The notes under the pieces are model-generated. The model was not told where the DNA came from and searched no databases. It saw only the letters and a list, made by a program, of their open reading frames with translations. Position numbers and translations under genes: made by a program. Positions 11,095 through 22,809 of a stretch of DNA of 64,000 nt are shown here, piece by piece (position 1 is the stretch's first letter; each line of letters begins with the position of its first letter). The stretch is from the NCBI GenBank assembly GCA_040437565.1, contig JBDOQK010000016.1, forward strand, positions 372,001-436,000. Direction: 5' to 3'. The stretch is from Albugo candida (lineage: Eukaryota > Oomycota > Peronosporomycetes > Albuginales).

Positions 11095-13586
11095 AACGAA
11101 CAGTGTCATCAGACCTAAGAAACTCGCAATTCTTCGCCAAATAAAGTGTCAGCTGACAGAAGTCAGTCACACTGTATTGTATTCACCATCTTGTAAAAAA
11201 AGCTAACTTGCCTATCGCTATCGATGTCAAAGTACGCCTCCATCATCAAGACGAAGATTATTGGTCTTGTAATTCCAGTACATTTTGATCTTATCTTTTA
11301 CTGGCGTGCCCCTTGCATTGTACATAAACAGCACGTTGGAGTTTGCAATCAGTTTCGGATACGTCTTGTCGACATGATCATCTGATTGATCCATGATCCA
11401 TAATCCAGTGTATTTACTTTTCTCCCCAAAAGATGTATGCTCTTAGTGTATAGCGACAAGTCCTACTTCAAACTTGACGATGTTACAATTTGAACCACGC
11501 TTTATACAGAGTACCAATTTATATGGGATCGCTTTTTGATCGGTTTTATCCGTACAAATTTCAACTGTACGGATCATTGAGAGTCATTTCGTTTTCTACT
11601 ACTTAGAGCCATTCGCTCCAGTCCCTTATTTGCTTAACTTGCTCGTATACGCTGACATTCTCTCCGTCTTCCTCAGTGTGAAAAGATTCCAAATTCTTAT
11701 ATTCGTCTTCGTTGTTGGATCATCTACGTGCCATATCGGATTTTCTGCATGAAATCCTGATTTTGCTATATGTTTGCGTACTAAATAAATGTTTCTTCCA
11801 AAGTCGACATTCCCATCCGATGTGATCGAATATCTTGTCGAAGCGTTGTACTTGAGACTTCAAGTTTTACACTTTTGAAATTTTGTTTCATAGTTCCTTG
11901 GTGGCATCGTAGACATTTCTTCGTTTCTTGATGATACACCTTCTTGCGCTCATGCATTACCTCCCCTATTACTGTAAGCGATCCCATCGTCATCCACATT
12001 GATGATAGCGATGATATCCATAGTATTTTGGTCTCCTGCTTGGCCCTTCACTTGAATGATGGCGCTTTTAGAGGCTCTGTCCCCACTTCAACTTTGTATT
12101 TATTGGTCCTGACACCGACTCTCCATTTATCTTCCACTGATTGATCACATGCTGCATAATACATGTCCAAAACCACGATGTCTCAGCTCCGGTTCGCTCT
12201 CCACCATATGTTTATTGTCTTTTCAGAAACAGCGTAACACTGTCCTACCTATCAAAAGTCACTGGCCTTCCGTCAATTTCGACGGAATTCATTCATGTTA
12301 TCTGCACTATAATACCACTTGCAAATCGATGAAGAAAGCGAAAACAGATTCTTCCTCACTTGAATTCATCATCTTTGTTCGCAAATATCGCCTTCACTTT
12401 GACGAAGGCTGCCTAATCTGTATCGTGTATAGCTTGTTTGCTCAGTGCTAGCGGTAGATAGTATCACCAGCCCCCAACTCTTCACTCTCTCTCGACCCAC
12501 AGCTGAGAGCCATCATGTATCGTTCAAGTGGACAAAGAAGCGCATGGCGGGGTAGAGTTGGCGTATAGAGCCATAGGTGTTGTTGTTAAATTAAGCATGG
12601 TCAAAATATAATCTACCGCTGAGCTTATTGTAGAGCTATCGACGCGCAGCGTGCCATAATACTCTGAACATGGGAAATACTTCTGTTGTGGGAATCTTTG
12701 GGAAAATCGCTGTTGATCACACAGAAATCTTTAGTGCCTGCAAAATGGAGCAATCTGCTGCTTTCAGAGCCTCAAGTAGGCACTGACTCATCGTGTATGC
12801 AGACTGTGATATAGTGACAGATACAAGACGAAACGTCAATGTCATTTTTAGCGAGACTATTGCGAGTGCGCTGACATCTCCTCGTTTGCAGCCAATTGTT
12901 GCAAATCTCTTTTTAACATCAAACACCAGTGCTGTGCGAGCTAAATACTCACATGATCCCACGCGGAAATTCCGATATCACATAAAAAGCGACAATAGTT
13001 CGATAGTCGCGGTCAGGGAACTACGCCAATGTTTCAGCGAGACATATCTCAAAGATTTCAAGTGGGTCACCCATGAGCGGCTTACAGTTTGTACAGCTTG
13101 ATCTTCGGCCAACAGCTTCAGGCCTAGCGTAAAATTGAATATCTTCGCGGATTTTTAGCGTGAAGCCACTCACTCAGCCACCTTATCAGTTTTGATATTT
13201 CAAGTCAGAAGATGCAAGTGCAGGATGGAGTTCAAACAGCTTGATTAACTGTTCATATTCACCTTCTGAGACTTTCGGTGAATTTTCGAGATAGATAGAA
13301 CGTTTGACATGTGCGTTACTGATTCAAAGCCAGAAAATTGACTGAAGCTTGCAAATATTGCAATATGTGACAATGATGGCGCTCAATGCAAACACATGGA
13401 AAAGAGAACTCAGTAAGAGCATACACTCACGTCGAAACTGGGAACAATCTTAAATCATGCTGCAATATATTAGAACCTTATCGTGTCTGACAAAGGAATC
13501 CTTCCACGTTCAAATTCTTTCGATAAATTCGCATACTCCACGAACAGCAAGCTGGTACACGCGTGTACAGATCCTTTTCCGACTTC
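11095..13586. other. Decayed, gene-poor stretch with an unassigned coding-like fragment
   Basis: No intact gene. Around 11250-12000 the minus strand has coding-like runs such as RYSITSDGNVDFGRNIYLVR and SNVLFMYNARGTPVKDKIKM, interrupted, from a protein I cannot name. The first part is repeated near 16.9 kb (see repeat). Around 12700-12960 the minus strand has an 81-codon frame with no recognised family. The rest has only short frames. Confidence 0.45.
11254..11410. repeat. Dispersed repeat, copy 1 (coding-like fragment)
   Basis: About 157 bp nearly identical to 16851-17013 in the same orientation, with a few substitutions and a 9-bp tandem extension (GATCCATGATCCATGATCC) in the other copy. 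On the minus strand it reads MDQSDDHVDKTYPKLIANSN then a run ending KDKIKMYWNYKTNN, so it is a piece of a protein-coding repeat of unknown family. The flanks of the two copies differ. Confidence 0.8.
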
Positions 13587-14846
13587 TTATAAATACTTTT
13601 TAGAGAATTTGTATTTTCTCTTCTGCTCCGTTGTATCGATTACGATGAAATTGGACAAAAAAAATGAAGTACCGAATAACCATTTACCATCCGAGCTTGG
13701 AAGGATGTCAACAAAACACGTCTTTCCCTCTTGGCGCACATATTGTTCGATGGAAAGTGTGCACTCATCCTTGAATGAAAGCCTGATTGGAGCGAGCCCC
13801 AAATTGTCATGGTAATTCTTGGGGTTTTCGCAACCTCTGACATAATAATCACCCTGCTTTGTGAGTCCGCGCTTTTTTAAAGTTGATGTAAATAAATTGT
13901 ATATTTCCTCTGGAATCCTTGTCGCAGTCTGTCCAAGGAAAATTTCAGCCTTCTGCTTAAAATGCATCCACCCGCCGAATTCGACTTTCACATCTTGTAA
14001 GCTGTCCTCAGAGATAAATTCGTTTCTGGCCTGACTTATTCCGACATCCGTAATGTCTCCTAGATAAAGAATTGGAGTTATAAGCCATGTGATAGAGTAT
14101 ATACCGCCAGTTGTTGTGATCAAAACTTCGAGATCGAGCATACTTTCCACAGATCCTTTTGTCAGCTTCTTTCTCTGCTTTAAGTCTTCAATGGACGAGC
14201 GTGGTAATGCCCAACCGATATCATATGGAGCCAAGTCCCTTAGTTCGACATGCTTCAACACGTTGGCAATATTATTTAATTCTCTCGGATCCTTCGGATT
14301 CGAACGGCGCCTGACCGACCTATCCATGCTGAAGTAATCTTCTATGATGGACACATGATTGTTTTTTTTGCCATTTGTTTCTCCAGATCTTTCACAAATG
14401 AGACAAGGCTTGACGGTGATTTCATCGCTTTTCTTGCTCCAGAACGGTAAAATATGATTGTCATTCGATACTTTTATCTTAAATCGTTTGCAACCTTCCT
14501 CAATATATTGGATCACTTTACCCTGAATAGCCCCACTACAGAGAGTTAGAGCGTTGATAGGATCATTAAACGGCGTCACTGGCAGTATTGACGTGCTTGG
14601 CGGGAGTATGCGAAAGACCATCAGGAAACGATCATCGGGACTTTCAGAAGCTTTGACATCTAGGTCGAAAGGCTCTATACGTACTAAATGAACGTTCACC
14701 GACCAGGGAAATAGCTGGTCCGGCGAATATGGATCTGTGTGTACTTCCAAATGCATGTAGTGCAACATGATGTTATGGAATTTGTTGTTCGCGTCAAGTA
14801 CACCAAGCATTGCGAAAAAACCACTTTTGAATATAGTTGCCTTCAT
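13587..14846 (-). CDS. Pepsin-like (A1) aspartic protease homologue, probably inactive
   Basis: A single 419-residue frame from ATG 14846. The C-terminal half matches the pepsin C-lobe: LYLGDITDVGI (about 260-270), RIPEEIYNLFTSTLKKRGLT, YYVRGCENPKNY, LAPIRLSFKDECTLSIEQYV, and the closing WLFGTSFFLSNFIVID (389-404) equivalent to W-x-LG-x-x-F-L-x-x-Y-x-V-x-D. Where the second catalytic D-T/S-G-T should be, the sequence is FLGQT (303-307), so the Asp and Gly are lost. No first DTG motif or signal peptide is seen in the N-terminal half, which may be truncated or rebuilt. Known inactive A1 relatives act as binding proteins or inhibitors; no such role is shown here. The long open frame inside a decayed region argues for recent loss or retained non-enzymatic use. 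Confidence 0.6.
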   Translation of the reverse strand: MKATIFKSGFFAMLGVLDANNKFHNIMLHYMHLEVHTDPYSPDQLFPWSVNVHLVRIEPFDLDVKASESPDDRFLMVFRILPPSTSILPVTPFNDPINALTLCSGAIQGKVIQYIEEGCKRFKIKVSNDNHILPFWSKKSDEITVKPCLICERSGETNGKKNNHVSIIEDYFSMDRSVRRRSNPKDPRELNNIANVLKHVELRDLAPYDIGWALPRSSIEDLKQRKKLTKGSVESMLDLEVLITTTGGIYSITWLITPILYLGDITDVGISQARNEFISEDSLQDVKVEFGGWMHFKQKAEIFLGQTATRIPEEIYNLFTSTLKKRGLTKQGDYYVRGCENPKNYHDNLGLAPIRLSFKDECTLSIEQYVRQEGKTCFVDILPSSDGKWLFGTSFFLSNFIVIDTTEQKRKYKFSKKYL

Positions 14847-15552
14847 CGTGTGCTAGTGTTGTCAGTTTATTGAATTATGTGAAATTGCTTCATGGCTGAT
14901 ATACTCGAACTAGATCTTCAAAGCTCAGGCGCGCCTGCAAATCAAGATAGGACGCTCATGTGTATTGGACAAAAACATTTCGATTACCAATTTCGAAGCA
15001 AATATCACAACGGTCTTCCTCCAGACTGTGGGACATAGATGAAAGGTAAATAATGACGTGTTCTATTTCGCTAGCTAAAAGGATTGGGAAATTTTGAGTG
15101 CATAGTATGTACGAGGTTTGTATTTATGGAAATGCATCTAAAATAGAAGTGAAACGCACAATGTGCATTTTCCATCAAGTAAGCACTTGAGCAACTTCGA
15201 ATGTTGACCGAACTTTACATATCGTCGTGACACGTGTACGCAAGAAACTTATGATATAGAATACACGTTCTTCAGTATGATTGGAGTGAAAATACTGAAT
15301 TTGTTGACCACTTCACATCGCTTCCTCGCTAAAATGCTATAAGTATCGAGTCCTGCGCCCTTTGAAATGACACGTCGAATGACACGTCGAATGACATGCA
15401 TTCGTCTGTGGCTCCTGGCCAATCGAGATATTGCAAAGTTTCCAGATAACCTGCTGACAAGAATACGCTCTGTTTCTTCGCAATACATATCGCTTATTCG
15501 TCGTGTTGCGACCGCCGGTGTACGACAACAACTGTTCATTAAGAGACGCTCG
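14847..15552. other. Intergenic stretch; short tandem repeat, no supportable gene
   Basis: Only short frames. At 15367-15400 there are 2.7 tandem copies of a 12-bp unit (ATGACACGTCGA). A minus-strand frame of 144 codons (15337-15771) overlaps the plus-strand membrane-protein remnant and looks like a chance antisense frame. Confidence 0.4.
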
Positions 15553-16290
15553 GGGCTTTTTGATATTTATGAGATAATGTTCATGGTGTTGCCATAAAAT
15601 TAGCTGACCTTCATCCAGCGCACCTGTGGTGGCTAACGTATCAAGGTGTGATTCGATACGAATCTGAGAAGGATTGTTGCAAGTATTTGACGGAATTGTG
15701 CCACAAGTGACGTCATTGTAACTACTCGCTTTGCAATCTCTTTGATCTTTGGACACCTTGATGCCGCTCATTTTGCATCACCAGGTCAAACAAGGCTTTA
15801 ATCATAGCCGTATATGTCTTCGTGGTCCCTGCCTTACTACTGGCGCTTGGTGCACTCGTGTGGTATCGCCGCAAAAAGCGCAGTATGGAGTATCACCAGC
15901 CTGACATTTGCGACCATCAAAACGTGGTGGAGGACGGATAGTAAGAGTACGTTTAGCCTCTGGAAGGAGAAGCTACTTGGCGTTCACATCCGATACCTCT
16001 CCTTACTTGCGAGAGCCGCATTTTGCTGTCGTGAAACGCGTTGACATCAGTATACCAAGTTGGATAGGAAACATCGAAGTGGCTCGACAGCTCGCTGGCT
16101 TCAGACCGATGAAGGCTCGTACGGTCACACAAGCAACTCCGCAGCTGTGAACGAGTTTCCTCAGCGACGGAGTAGTCTGACTTTGCGTCGTCTAACATCA
16201 AAGAAGCGCTATTGTGCTCACTCGGTGACTCGCGAAAGGATCCTTTGCCGAAGTATGGCTCGCGCATTCAGAAATTGGATTCGCTGCTGA
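15553..16290 (+). pseudogene. Remnant of a single-pass membrane protein gene
   Basis: One plus-strand frame reads DNVHGVAIKLADLHPAHLWW, then YESEKDCCKYLTELCHK, a Cys-rich stretch containing two in-frame stop codons, a strong membrane helix (ALIIAVYVFVVPALLLALGA) and a basic stop-transfer RRKKRSMEYHQPDICDHQNV. Coding-like sequence continues in other frames to about 16290 (RRSSLTLRRLTSKKRYC). The layout is that of a type I membrane protein with a Cys-rich ectodomain, but no family is recognised and the frame is broken. An unusual spliced gene is a less likely alternative. Confidence 0.4.
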
Positions 16291-18965
16291 CAACACATAT
16301 TACAGTCGACATCCATCTATATTGCTGGATTCATTGCAGAGTAAAATCTACTCACCGGCTTCAATAACTCACGTATAATCCAATGATTGGCGCGGCATGG
16401 GAACAAAAGCTTTCTAAATCTGCATCTTCTGACCGAATATATGAATTGTGGTGATTTGCCTACCGCTCTTCGGCAATGTTGCCGGTCAAACTCAGCTGAA
16501 CTGATGGCAAGGCGCTGTATTGCCTACCAAGCAGTAATAATTACACCAACCAGCTCTCATTACGAAACCGGACCCAATTTTTTCATTCTCTTCCATCTTG
16601 GATAGCTTTGAGCCGTTGTCAGCTAGCGTCCACACGTACTGCACTTTCCAATGCCACATCTTCTGGAAGGCTCGGTTGATGCAGCTCTTCAAATTATGCC
16701 CCACATTTTATTTGCTCGATTTTGGTGTTGAGCTCCTTCTATGAAAAAGCTCGATCTCAGCCATTCTTTCCTTCATCCCGTCAAGATAGTAAGGTGACTA
16801 AGATAGCTATAGTTGCATCCCTTCTTTAACATTCAGGCACGAGGTCACTCAAGATTATTGGTCTTGTAATTCCAGTACATTTTGATCTTATCTTTACTGG
16901 CGTGCCCCTTGCATTGTATATAAACAGCACGTTGGAGTTTGCAATCATTTTCGGATACGTCTTGTCTACAAGATCATCTGATTGATCCATGATCCATGAT
17001 CCATAATCCAGTGGAATTCATCTTCAACATTCCATAGTCAGTGCAGCTGTCAGATTTTCTACTCATATAAATGATCGCCTAGGCATCGGAACGCTTTGTG
17101 CCTGAGGAGTGTATTATTATCATGCAGCCAAATTCGAGAAGAACTGTTGCTATTACTTAATCAAACCGGAGAAGGTTTGCTCCAATTGCATTTTAAAAAA
17201 TGTGCAATGCATTGTCTCTAAGGAGTTTAAGATAGAACCTAGCTGGAAAGCTTCTCAGGTGACAGCACAATTAGTTGATTTATTGCGCGCTTTCATTCTT
17301 TTACGTTAAAATCTTCGCTGCGTTTTGCAAGATCCCTTCAATTTGATAATTGGCTAATTTACGAGATGTCCCGATATGGTTGGCTAATATCCGAGCTTGA
17401 GAATTCAACCATATTGACTGCAAAAGAGGCTATCACACTCACCCGGAAACCATCTTTTAAGTTTATAGACCATAAGGTTCTTATGTCATGAATGACCCCT
17501 ACACAAGGATGTTTTGTGTATTTTTAAAATTTTGTGTTATATTTAAAAAAAATAAAAATAATAATGAATTTTTCATGTTCTTCGTATATTGAAATATTAG
17601 GACTCAGTGTACAGAATAGAATATTTTTGTGTCATCAACAAAGTGTGAACTGCGAAATAGTCTAATAACGATGAGCTACACGAACAAACGTGAACGCTAA
17701 CTGAACTGAGTGATTGCAAAATAGTTCCCGTCGAAAGTAGCGGGCAGTGCTATCATATTGTCCCTTACCTAGGTGTACGTTAGCATAAACTTAGCCAATC
17801 ATATTAAACTGAGGGGATTTGAACGGTTCCCTTCTTTTATCAATACTTTGGCGAATGTTCTGTGTGGAAGTGTTCATACAATACATACACCAGCCGAACC
17901 GTATCACGTCGACATTGCACAGAATGCGATCTCAACTGGTGATACCTCGAATGTCATGCTTGCCCATATCAAGTGATTCTTCTACTGATATATCTAGTTC
18001 CTACCAGCATAGATTCAGTCTTTTGTTGGAGATATTTCGTTCCAACCAGACTCACGTAGCGCGAAGAAAGTAGAATAGAAACTTCGGCTCGAGTAGGAAA
18101 TGAATATACAAATGCAAGCCTTTTAGATTGGATTAGGAAGTGGGTCATACGACGACCTGCCTAGCAATTACCATAAAAGGCACTAGAGATTCATGTTCGT
18201 AATGCCTTCGCCTTTGTGAACTGCATACTACCGATTGATATCATAGAGTGCTTACTCACATGTACGCGGATGTGCTGGATGTGCACTATTTGCATCTGAC
18301 AAAGTCACATGTTTTCTGACCTGTTCCTGTCTACCAGCACGATGGAAGCTATAAGCTGCTAGTTTACAATTGGACAAACCTGAAATTCGACTCAGCGTTA
18401 ACGTTTGCGCAGGATGCTAGACATTTCCAACTTCTTTGATTACATCAGAAGAGGCAGATGAATTAAGCTCTATCGAGCTCTGACATAGTTTTTAATCTTC
18501 CGTGTTGTATAAACGCTGGGAGAAGAAGGTTGATCTACTTTGTATTCCTGTCTGCAAACTGATCGATCATGCATTAAAACGCGTCCTTTAGCCATGACTT
18601 GGGCTCGTTTGCATCACCTTTTGTCGGTCGAATGATCAGAGATGAATTCCTATCATTTATCTTCAAAGTCACCCAGCTTTATTCCCACGAATTAGCAAGA
18701 CGGACAATTCAACCGAAGACAAAGACACGAGCATTGCAGGAATTGCTGGGTGGCAAAGGATTCCTGTAAATTTGCACAAGCGGAAAGTGTCAGTCATACG
18801 AATTGGCTATCTGATGGAGAAATCATAGAGGTAACTGCACAAACGCATGGCTTGATATTAACATCGACGGCAAAGGTTAAGCTCCGCGTCAAGAATTATA
18901 TCATTCAGAAAACCGCGCTTCTTCTTTTCTCTTTCTCTACCATTGAGATACCTAACCGTATCCGA
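16291..18965. other. Decayed, gene-poor stretch
   Basis: No supportable gene in 2.7 kb. It contains the second copy of the dispersed repeat, an AT-rich patch around 17515-17580 (runs of A and T with TTTAAAAAAAATAAAAATAA), and several 60-85-codon frames with no recognisable features. It resembles the other decayed sequence in 9-24 kb. Confidence 0.45.
16851..17013. repeat. Dispersed repeat, copy 2 (coding-like fragment)
   Basis: Partner of 11254-11410, same orientation, a few substitutions. It contains one extra GATCCATGA unit near its right end. Both copies end at the same TAATCCAGTG and start at AAGATTATTG, which suggests pieces of the same mobile or multicopy gene, but no terminal repeats or target-site duplications are evident. 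Confidence 0.8.
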
Positions 18966-20872
18966 TTACGACCAGAGAGAAACTGAGTCATCATGGTTGC
19001 TGTCCCACATAAACAGATTAGAGCCCCATTTCGTCCCTTCTTCTGGTGGGCAGCCACCATGATAACTCATTGGATCGATATCACCCTCCGGAGTTTGACT
19101 GTAAAAAAGAGCCGCATGGAGGTAACGAGGAGGTAGGGCAAGTCCGGCTGAGCATTCGGGCATTCCTGTTCGGTTGATGTTTTCGTTCTGACTGCGATGT
19201 ATCGAGTACGGAAAAACGGTCTCACCCCCACTCTTGATTTTATCACTCAGATACAAGAATAAGGTCACAAATCTTTGTGGACGGAATTCTTTCACATGGG
19301 CTGGGACTACATAGCGAAGTTGTGGAATATTGGCTCTGACTTCCCAAGACCGGATAACCAGTTCGAAAAATGACGGAAAAGCCACCAATATTTCGTGTAA
19401 AACACGGTTGCGGCCCTTATTGGTGAGGATCCAATTACTCCAGTCTTGATTTGTTATTTCGGCGATGAAATTTAGACTGTAATCCTCCATTATGTACTCC
19501 ATCAATGTCGTTTGATACTGGACACGGAATGACGGATATAGAGCGCCTCCGGGTCGAACATGATCCGGAAGTTTATCTCCAAAGTAAAAAACACGATCTT
19601 TAATCCATCTGATCCAATTGTAAAGGTGTGATAGTCCATCAACATTTTTCTTGGGGAAGGTGTAGTGCAGCTCAGGTAGTCCAACAGCTCGTTCCCACTC
19701 CTTCACGATGAAAGGTAGATACTCTGGCTTGCTGCTTTTCTTCATCAAAATCGACATAATGTCATTAGCTCTCCGCTGAGTATTAGTTTCGATCCATGTC
19801 TTCCATTCCGTAGCGCTTCGTGCAAGAAAGAAATGCGCCAATTCGGCTTTATGAACGAATAGGCGTAATAATTCAATATGGAATCCCGTTGTGTCATTGG
19901 CATTCGGGTAATATCGTCCACCAAATCGAAAGTCTTCAGGAACACGAGGACCTAATTCTCGAATCTTGACGACCGACCACGATACCCAATCGAGAAAATC
20001 TCGATATGTGTATTCAGTCCACTCTTTTGGTTTGAACGACATGCTACTAAACGTATCTAGATGTCGCCGATAGAACTCACCAGCGTTATAGCGAACAAGT
20101 TGTAACCCTTCGATGAATGAAGGCGATGGTAGTCGAGCAACGCGAGCCCCACGATTCTGAAATTTACGAGTAAAGTCACTTTGTGGTAAGTATGATGTAT
20201 GACTCGTCCGAGCGTCATTCACAACGCTTTCTCCCTTCGAACCGATGACTTGAGACCTTCCCAAAGAAGGCGAACCCAACTCAATAAGCTTGGCGCTTTC
20301 ATTTGCAGAGATGAAATACTCCACGTCAAATACTTTAGGAGACAGCCCAACCGTAGTCATAACAACTCCATTTTCGAGATGGTACTTATGGCCCAAACGG
20401 ATGCCAGGCCACACCCAAATCTGATAATCTATCAAGACGTGTACAATTCGATTTGAATTGTTGAATTCGGTAGAGTCTCTATCGGGAATCCTAATTGAGT
20501 ATATAACCGAATTCCATTCTCGACCAAATTCGCATCAGCTCCTAGTGCGTTGGCAGCGAGCTTGGCTGAGGTATGCATACATTCAAATCGCTCATTGTAT
20601 GATACATAATACCCTTTGTTTCGTCCATTCAACATAAAGAAAAATCTGTTGGGTTTCAATGGTTTCTTCATTGCTATCGTTACACGAATTGGCCGATTTG
20701 TATGCATAAGAATTGGTTNNNNNNNNNNNNNNNNNNNNNNNNNNNNNNNNNNNNNNNNNNNNNNNNNNNNNNNNNNNNNNNNNNNNNNNNNNNNNNNNNN
20801 NNNNNNNNNNNNNNNNNNCTTCGCTTTTTGCGTCCATGTCGAACGCCAATTGTATCGTTCTTTTCTCGCCAT
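18966..20872 (-). CDS. Prolyl 4-hydroxylase-like 2-oxoglutarate/Fe(II) oxygenase with split catalytic domain
   Basis: The main frame (18966-20456) starts in YQIWVWPGIRLGHKY, then LSPKVFDVEYFISANESAKL and ARTSHTSYLP. The iron ligands are H and D in YRRHLDTF and the distal H in SYHGGCPPEEGTKWGSNLF, whose Lys would bind 2-oxoglutarate; RFVTLFLYLSD and GGETVFP are the usual core strands. Between HxD and the core strands lie about 230 residues made of two similar ~115-residue units, each with WxxW, GG-x-L/Y-YP and W-E-x-RA-x-x-P-x-L-x-Y. Upstream, a second frame (ANLVENGIRLYTQLGFPIET) belongs to the same protein but is shifted relative to VHVLIDYQIW near 20467, implying a small indel. A 100-N gap lies inside the 5' part, so the start is not defined. 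It probably hydroxylates prolines in secreted proteins; the substrate is unknown. Confidence 0.8.
20719..20818. other. Assembly gap (100 N), no flanking duplication
   Basis: Exactly 100 N inside the 5' part of the prolyl hydroxylase gene. The flanks do not share sequence, so true sequence of unknown length is missing here. Confidence 0.95.
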
Positions 20873-21052
20873 TCGCTGAAGGATTGTCGTTGTTACTCAG
20901 CGATTCCAAGCTGGGCGACTGTCGATCACAATAAATTGATGAGCAATAAAGCAGGAATCGGCCAAAATTTCGGTAGAAAAGCTTTCTTTTTCGAGTATGA
21001 ACATGTTTTATTGACTGATTCCCGAGTGAATGGACAATAAACAAATACCGAA

Positions 21053-22785
21053 ATGACGGAAGAAATCATTGATCCTTTCTATGGCGAAACTTTTCTCAAA
21101 ATGCCTTCCACCTCAACGAAAGAAATTGAGCCTTTTACTCAAAGTCTCCGACAAACGCCAAAACATGGACTTCATAATCCTCTCAATAACGCGGAACGGT
21201 GGGATGTCAGCTTTCAGCGAGTCCATAGTTTCATCATCGTTATTGCAGTTATGTTCTTTATGGCGATATATCGCACAAAGCCGCCGCAATGTTACGCGAT
21301 CCCCGAGTCGCTGATTTTTTCACACGACTTATCCAACGAGTCTCACCCAAAAGCTACACGCAAGCTGAGACTGGAGTCATCGTGACGGAAAAATTCTTTG
21401 AGAATTCTGGTGGCGATCAAGTTCGATTTGGCCAAGTCGTTTGGAGCTCCCGGTAATCATGTGGGTCGAACCAGTGTTGGGTACCGATGGCCCTGTGGTC
21501 CTGTGGCGCTGATCACTCCGTTCAATTTCCCTTTTGAAATTCCATTACTACAGAGAGCCTTGAATATGGGCAATAAAGTATTGATCAAATTGATACGAAA
21601 GTCAGTATTGTGATGCAGAAGGCACTACGAATGCTTCATGCTTGTGGCTGCCACCAAGAGATGTGGATTTGATCCATTCGAACGGTCAAGTGATCAATGC
21701 AGTGCTCACTGCTGCAAAGCCGCGAAACACACTTTTACTGGGTAGAGAAACCTATATCTTACTTGGTCATCGTGACAAAATTGTACATTTTCTCCAGTTC
21801 TTCGGCTGTAATTGAGAAGCTCGCACTTGATATGGTCGGTCGAATCAAATTGGAGGATGCAGGATTTGACTGGAAGGTAAACCTTGTGATGTGGCTAGCG
21901 ACTAGATTCTTGACCACGTTTTCTTTTACAGATCCTTGGTCCCGATGTGCATGAGCAAGATTATGTTGCATGGACGTGTGACCAGGTTGGATGACCACAG
22001 CAGTGTATAAACAAAAGTTTTCTCAACTTTTTATGATAGTCTAGATGCTTACGCTTACTCTGGACAAAAGTGCTCAGCTCAGTCAATTCTTTTCGTACAT
22101 AAAAATTGGGTGGATGTCGGTATTGAGGAGAAGCTTGGTCAACTTGACGAGCGTCGAAAGCTGTCTAACCTCACCATTGGACACTTCTGACCTTTACCAC
22201 CGAACGAATGCTTGGTCGCGTCGAGACTCTTTTGAAAATACTCGGTGCCCGTCTGAGTTTTGGAGGAAAGGAACTCGGTTAGGATCATCTTCCTGGTAGG
22301 GACTTTTTCTCATTGAGACTTTGCGTCAGAGAATCATTCGATTTCAAATGTCAATGGTGCGATCCGACCAAAAGCGGTCTTTCTTCCTTTGGGAAAGATT
22401 CTAGAAAAGGAGAACTCCGAATTGGTTACCAGTGACATTTTTGGTCTATTTCAAATTCTTACAAAGTACAGCGACGACCAACTGGATCTAGTTTTGCAAC
22501 TTTTGGAGAAAATGCATGCCCATCTGAATGCGGCTGTCGTGTCGAACGACGATCTGTTTCGACAAAAGGTGTTGGCACGCTCTGTCAATGGCACGACAAA
22601 TGCGGGAATTCGCGCACGAACTACAGGATCCCCGCAAAACCACTGGTTTGGTCCTGCTGGAGATCCTCGAAATCAGGACGCCTGAAGCTATCAAGCTTGT
22701 TTGGTCCTGTCATCGTGAAATTATTCAAGACATTGGACCAATTCCAAAAGCTTGGACGATTCCAGAAGCAACATGGAGACAGTAA
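21053..22785 (+). pseudogene. Decayed delta-1-pyrroline-5-carboxylate dehydrogenase copy
   Basis: Pieces in all three plus frames match P5CDH (ALDH4, mitochondrial proline/ornithine catabolism, oxidises P5C to glutamate) along almost its full length: IEPFTQSLRQTPKHGLHNPL, DFFTRLIQRVSPKSY, VGYRWPCGPVALITPFNFPF, KLEDAGFDWK, GPDVHEQDYVAW, AYSGQKCSAQSILF (with the catalytic Cys), YSDDQLDLVLQLLEKMHAHL, SVNGTTNAGIRARTTGSPQN, HWFGPAGDPR and EAIKLVWSCHREII. The frame changes several times (at least four shifts, besides two intron-like stretches with a defective donor), and the N-terminal ~70 residues are absent. It is a host gene copy that no longer makes the enzyme, unless sequence quality here is exceptionally poor. 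Confidence 0.8.
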
Positions 22786-22809
22786 GAAAATAATCTCTAC
22801 TCAATTTTG

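Noticed and set aside
11781-11999. CLRCHQ motif as a CHxC-type Albugo effector
   Set aside because: The order is C-x-x-C-H, not C-H-x-C, there is no signal peptide, and the frame is not the one with the coding-like run.
15337-15771. Minus-strand 144-codon frame with CHSTCHSTCH
   Set aside because: The Cys-His pattern arises from the 12-bp tandem repeat; the opposite strand has better coding character. Not a zinc finger and not a clear CHxC effector.
17515-17580. AT-rich patch as an origin or centromere element
   Set aside because: Only about 65 bp, no repeats or known motifs; such patches are common in decayed sequence.
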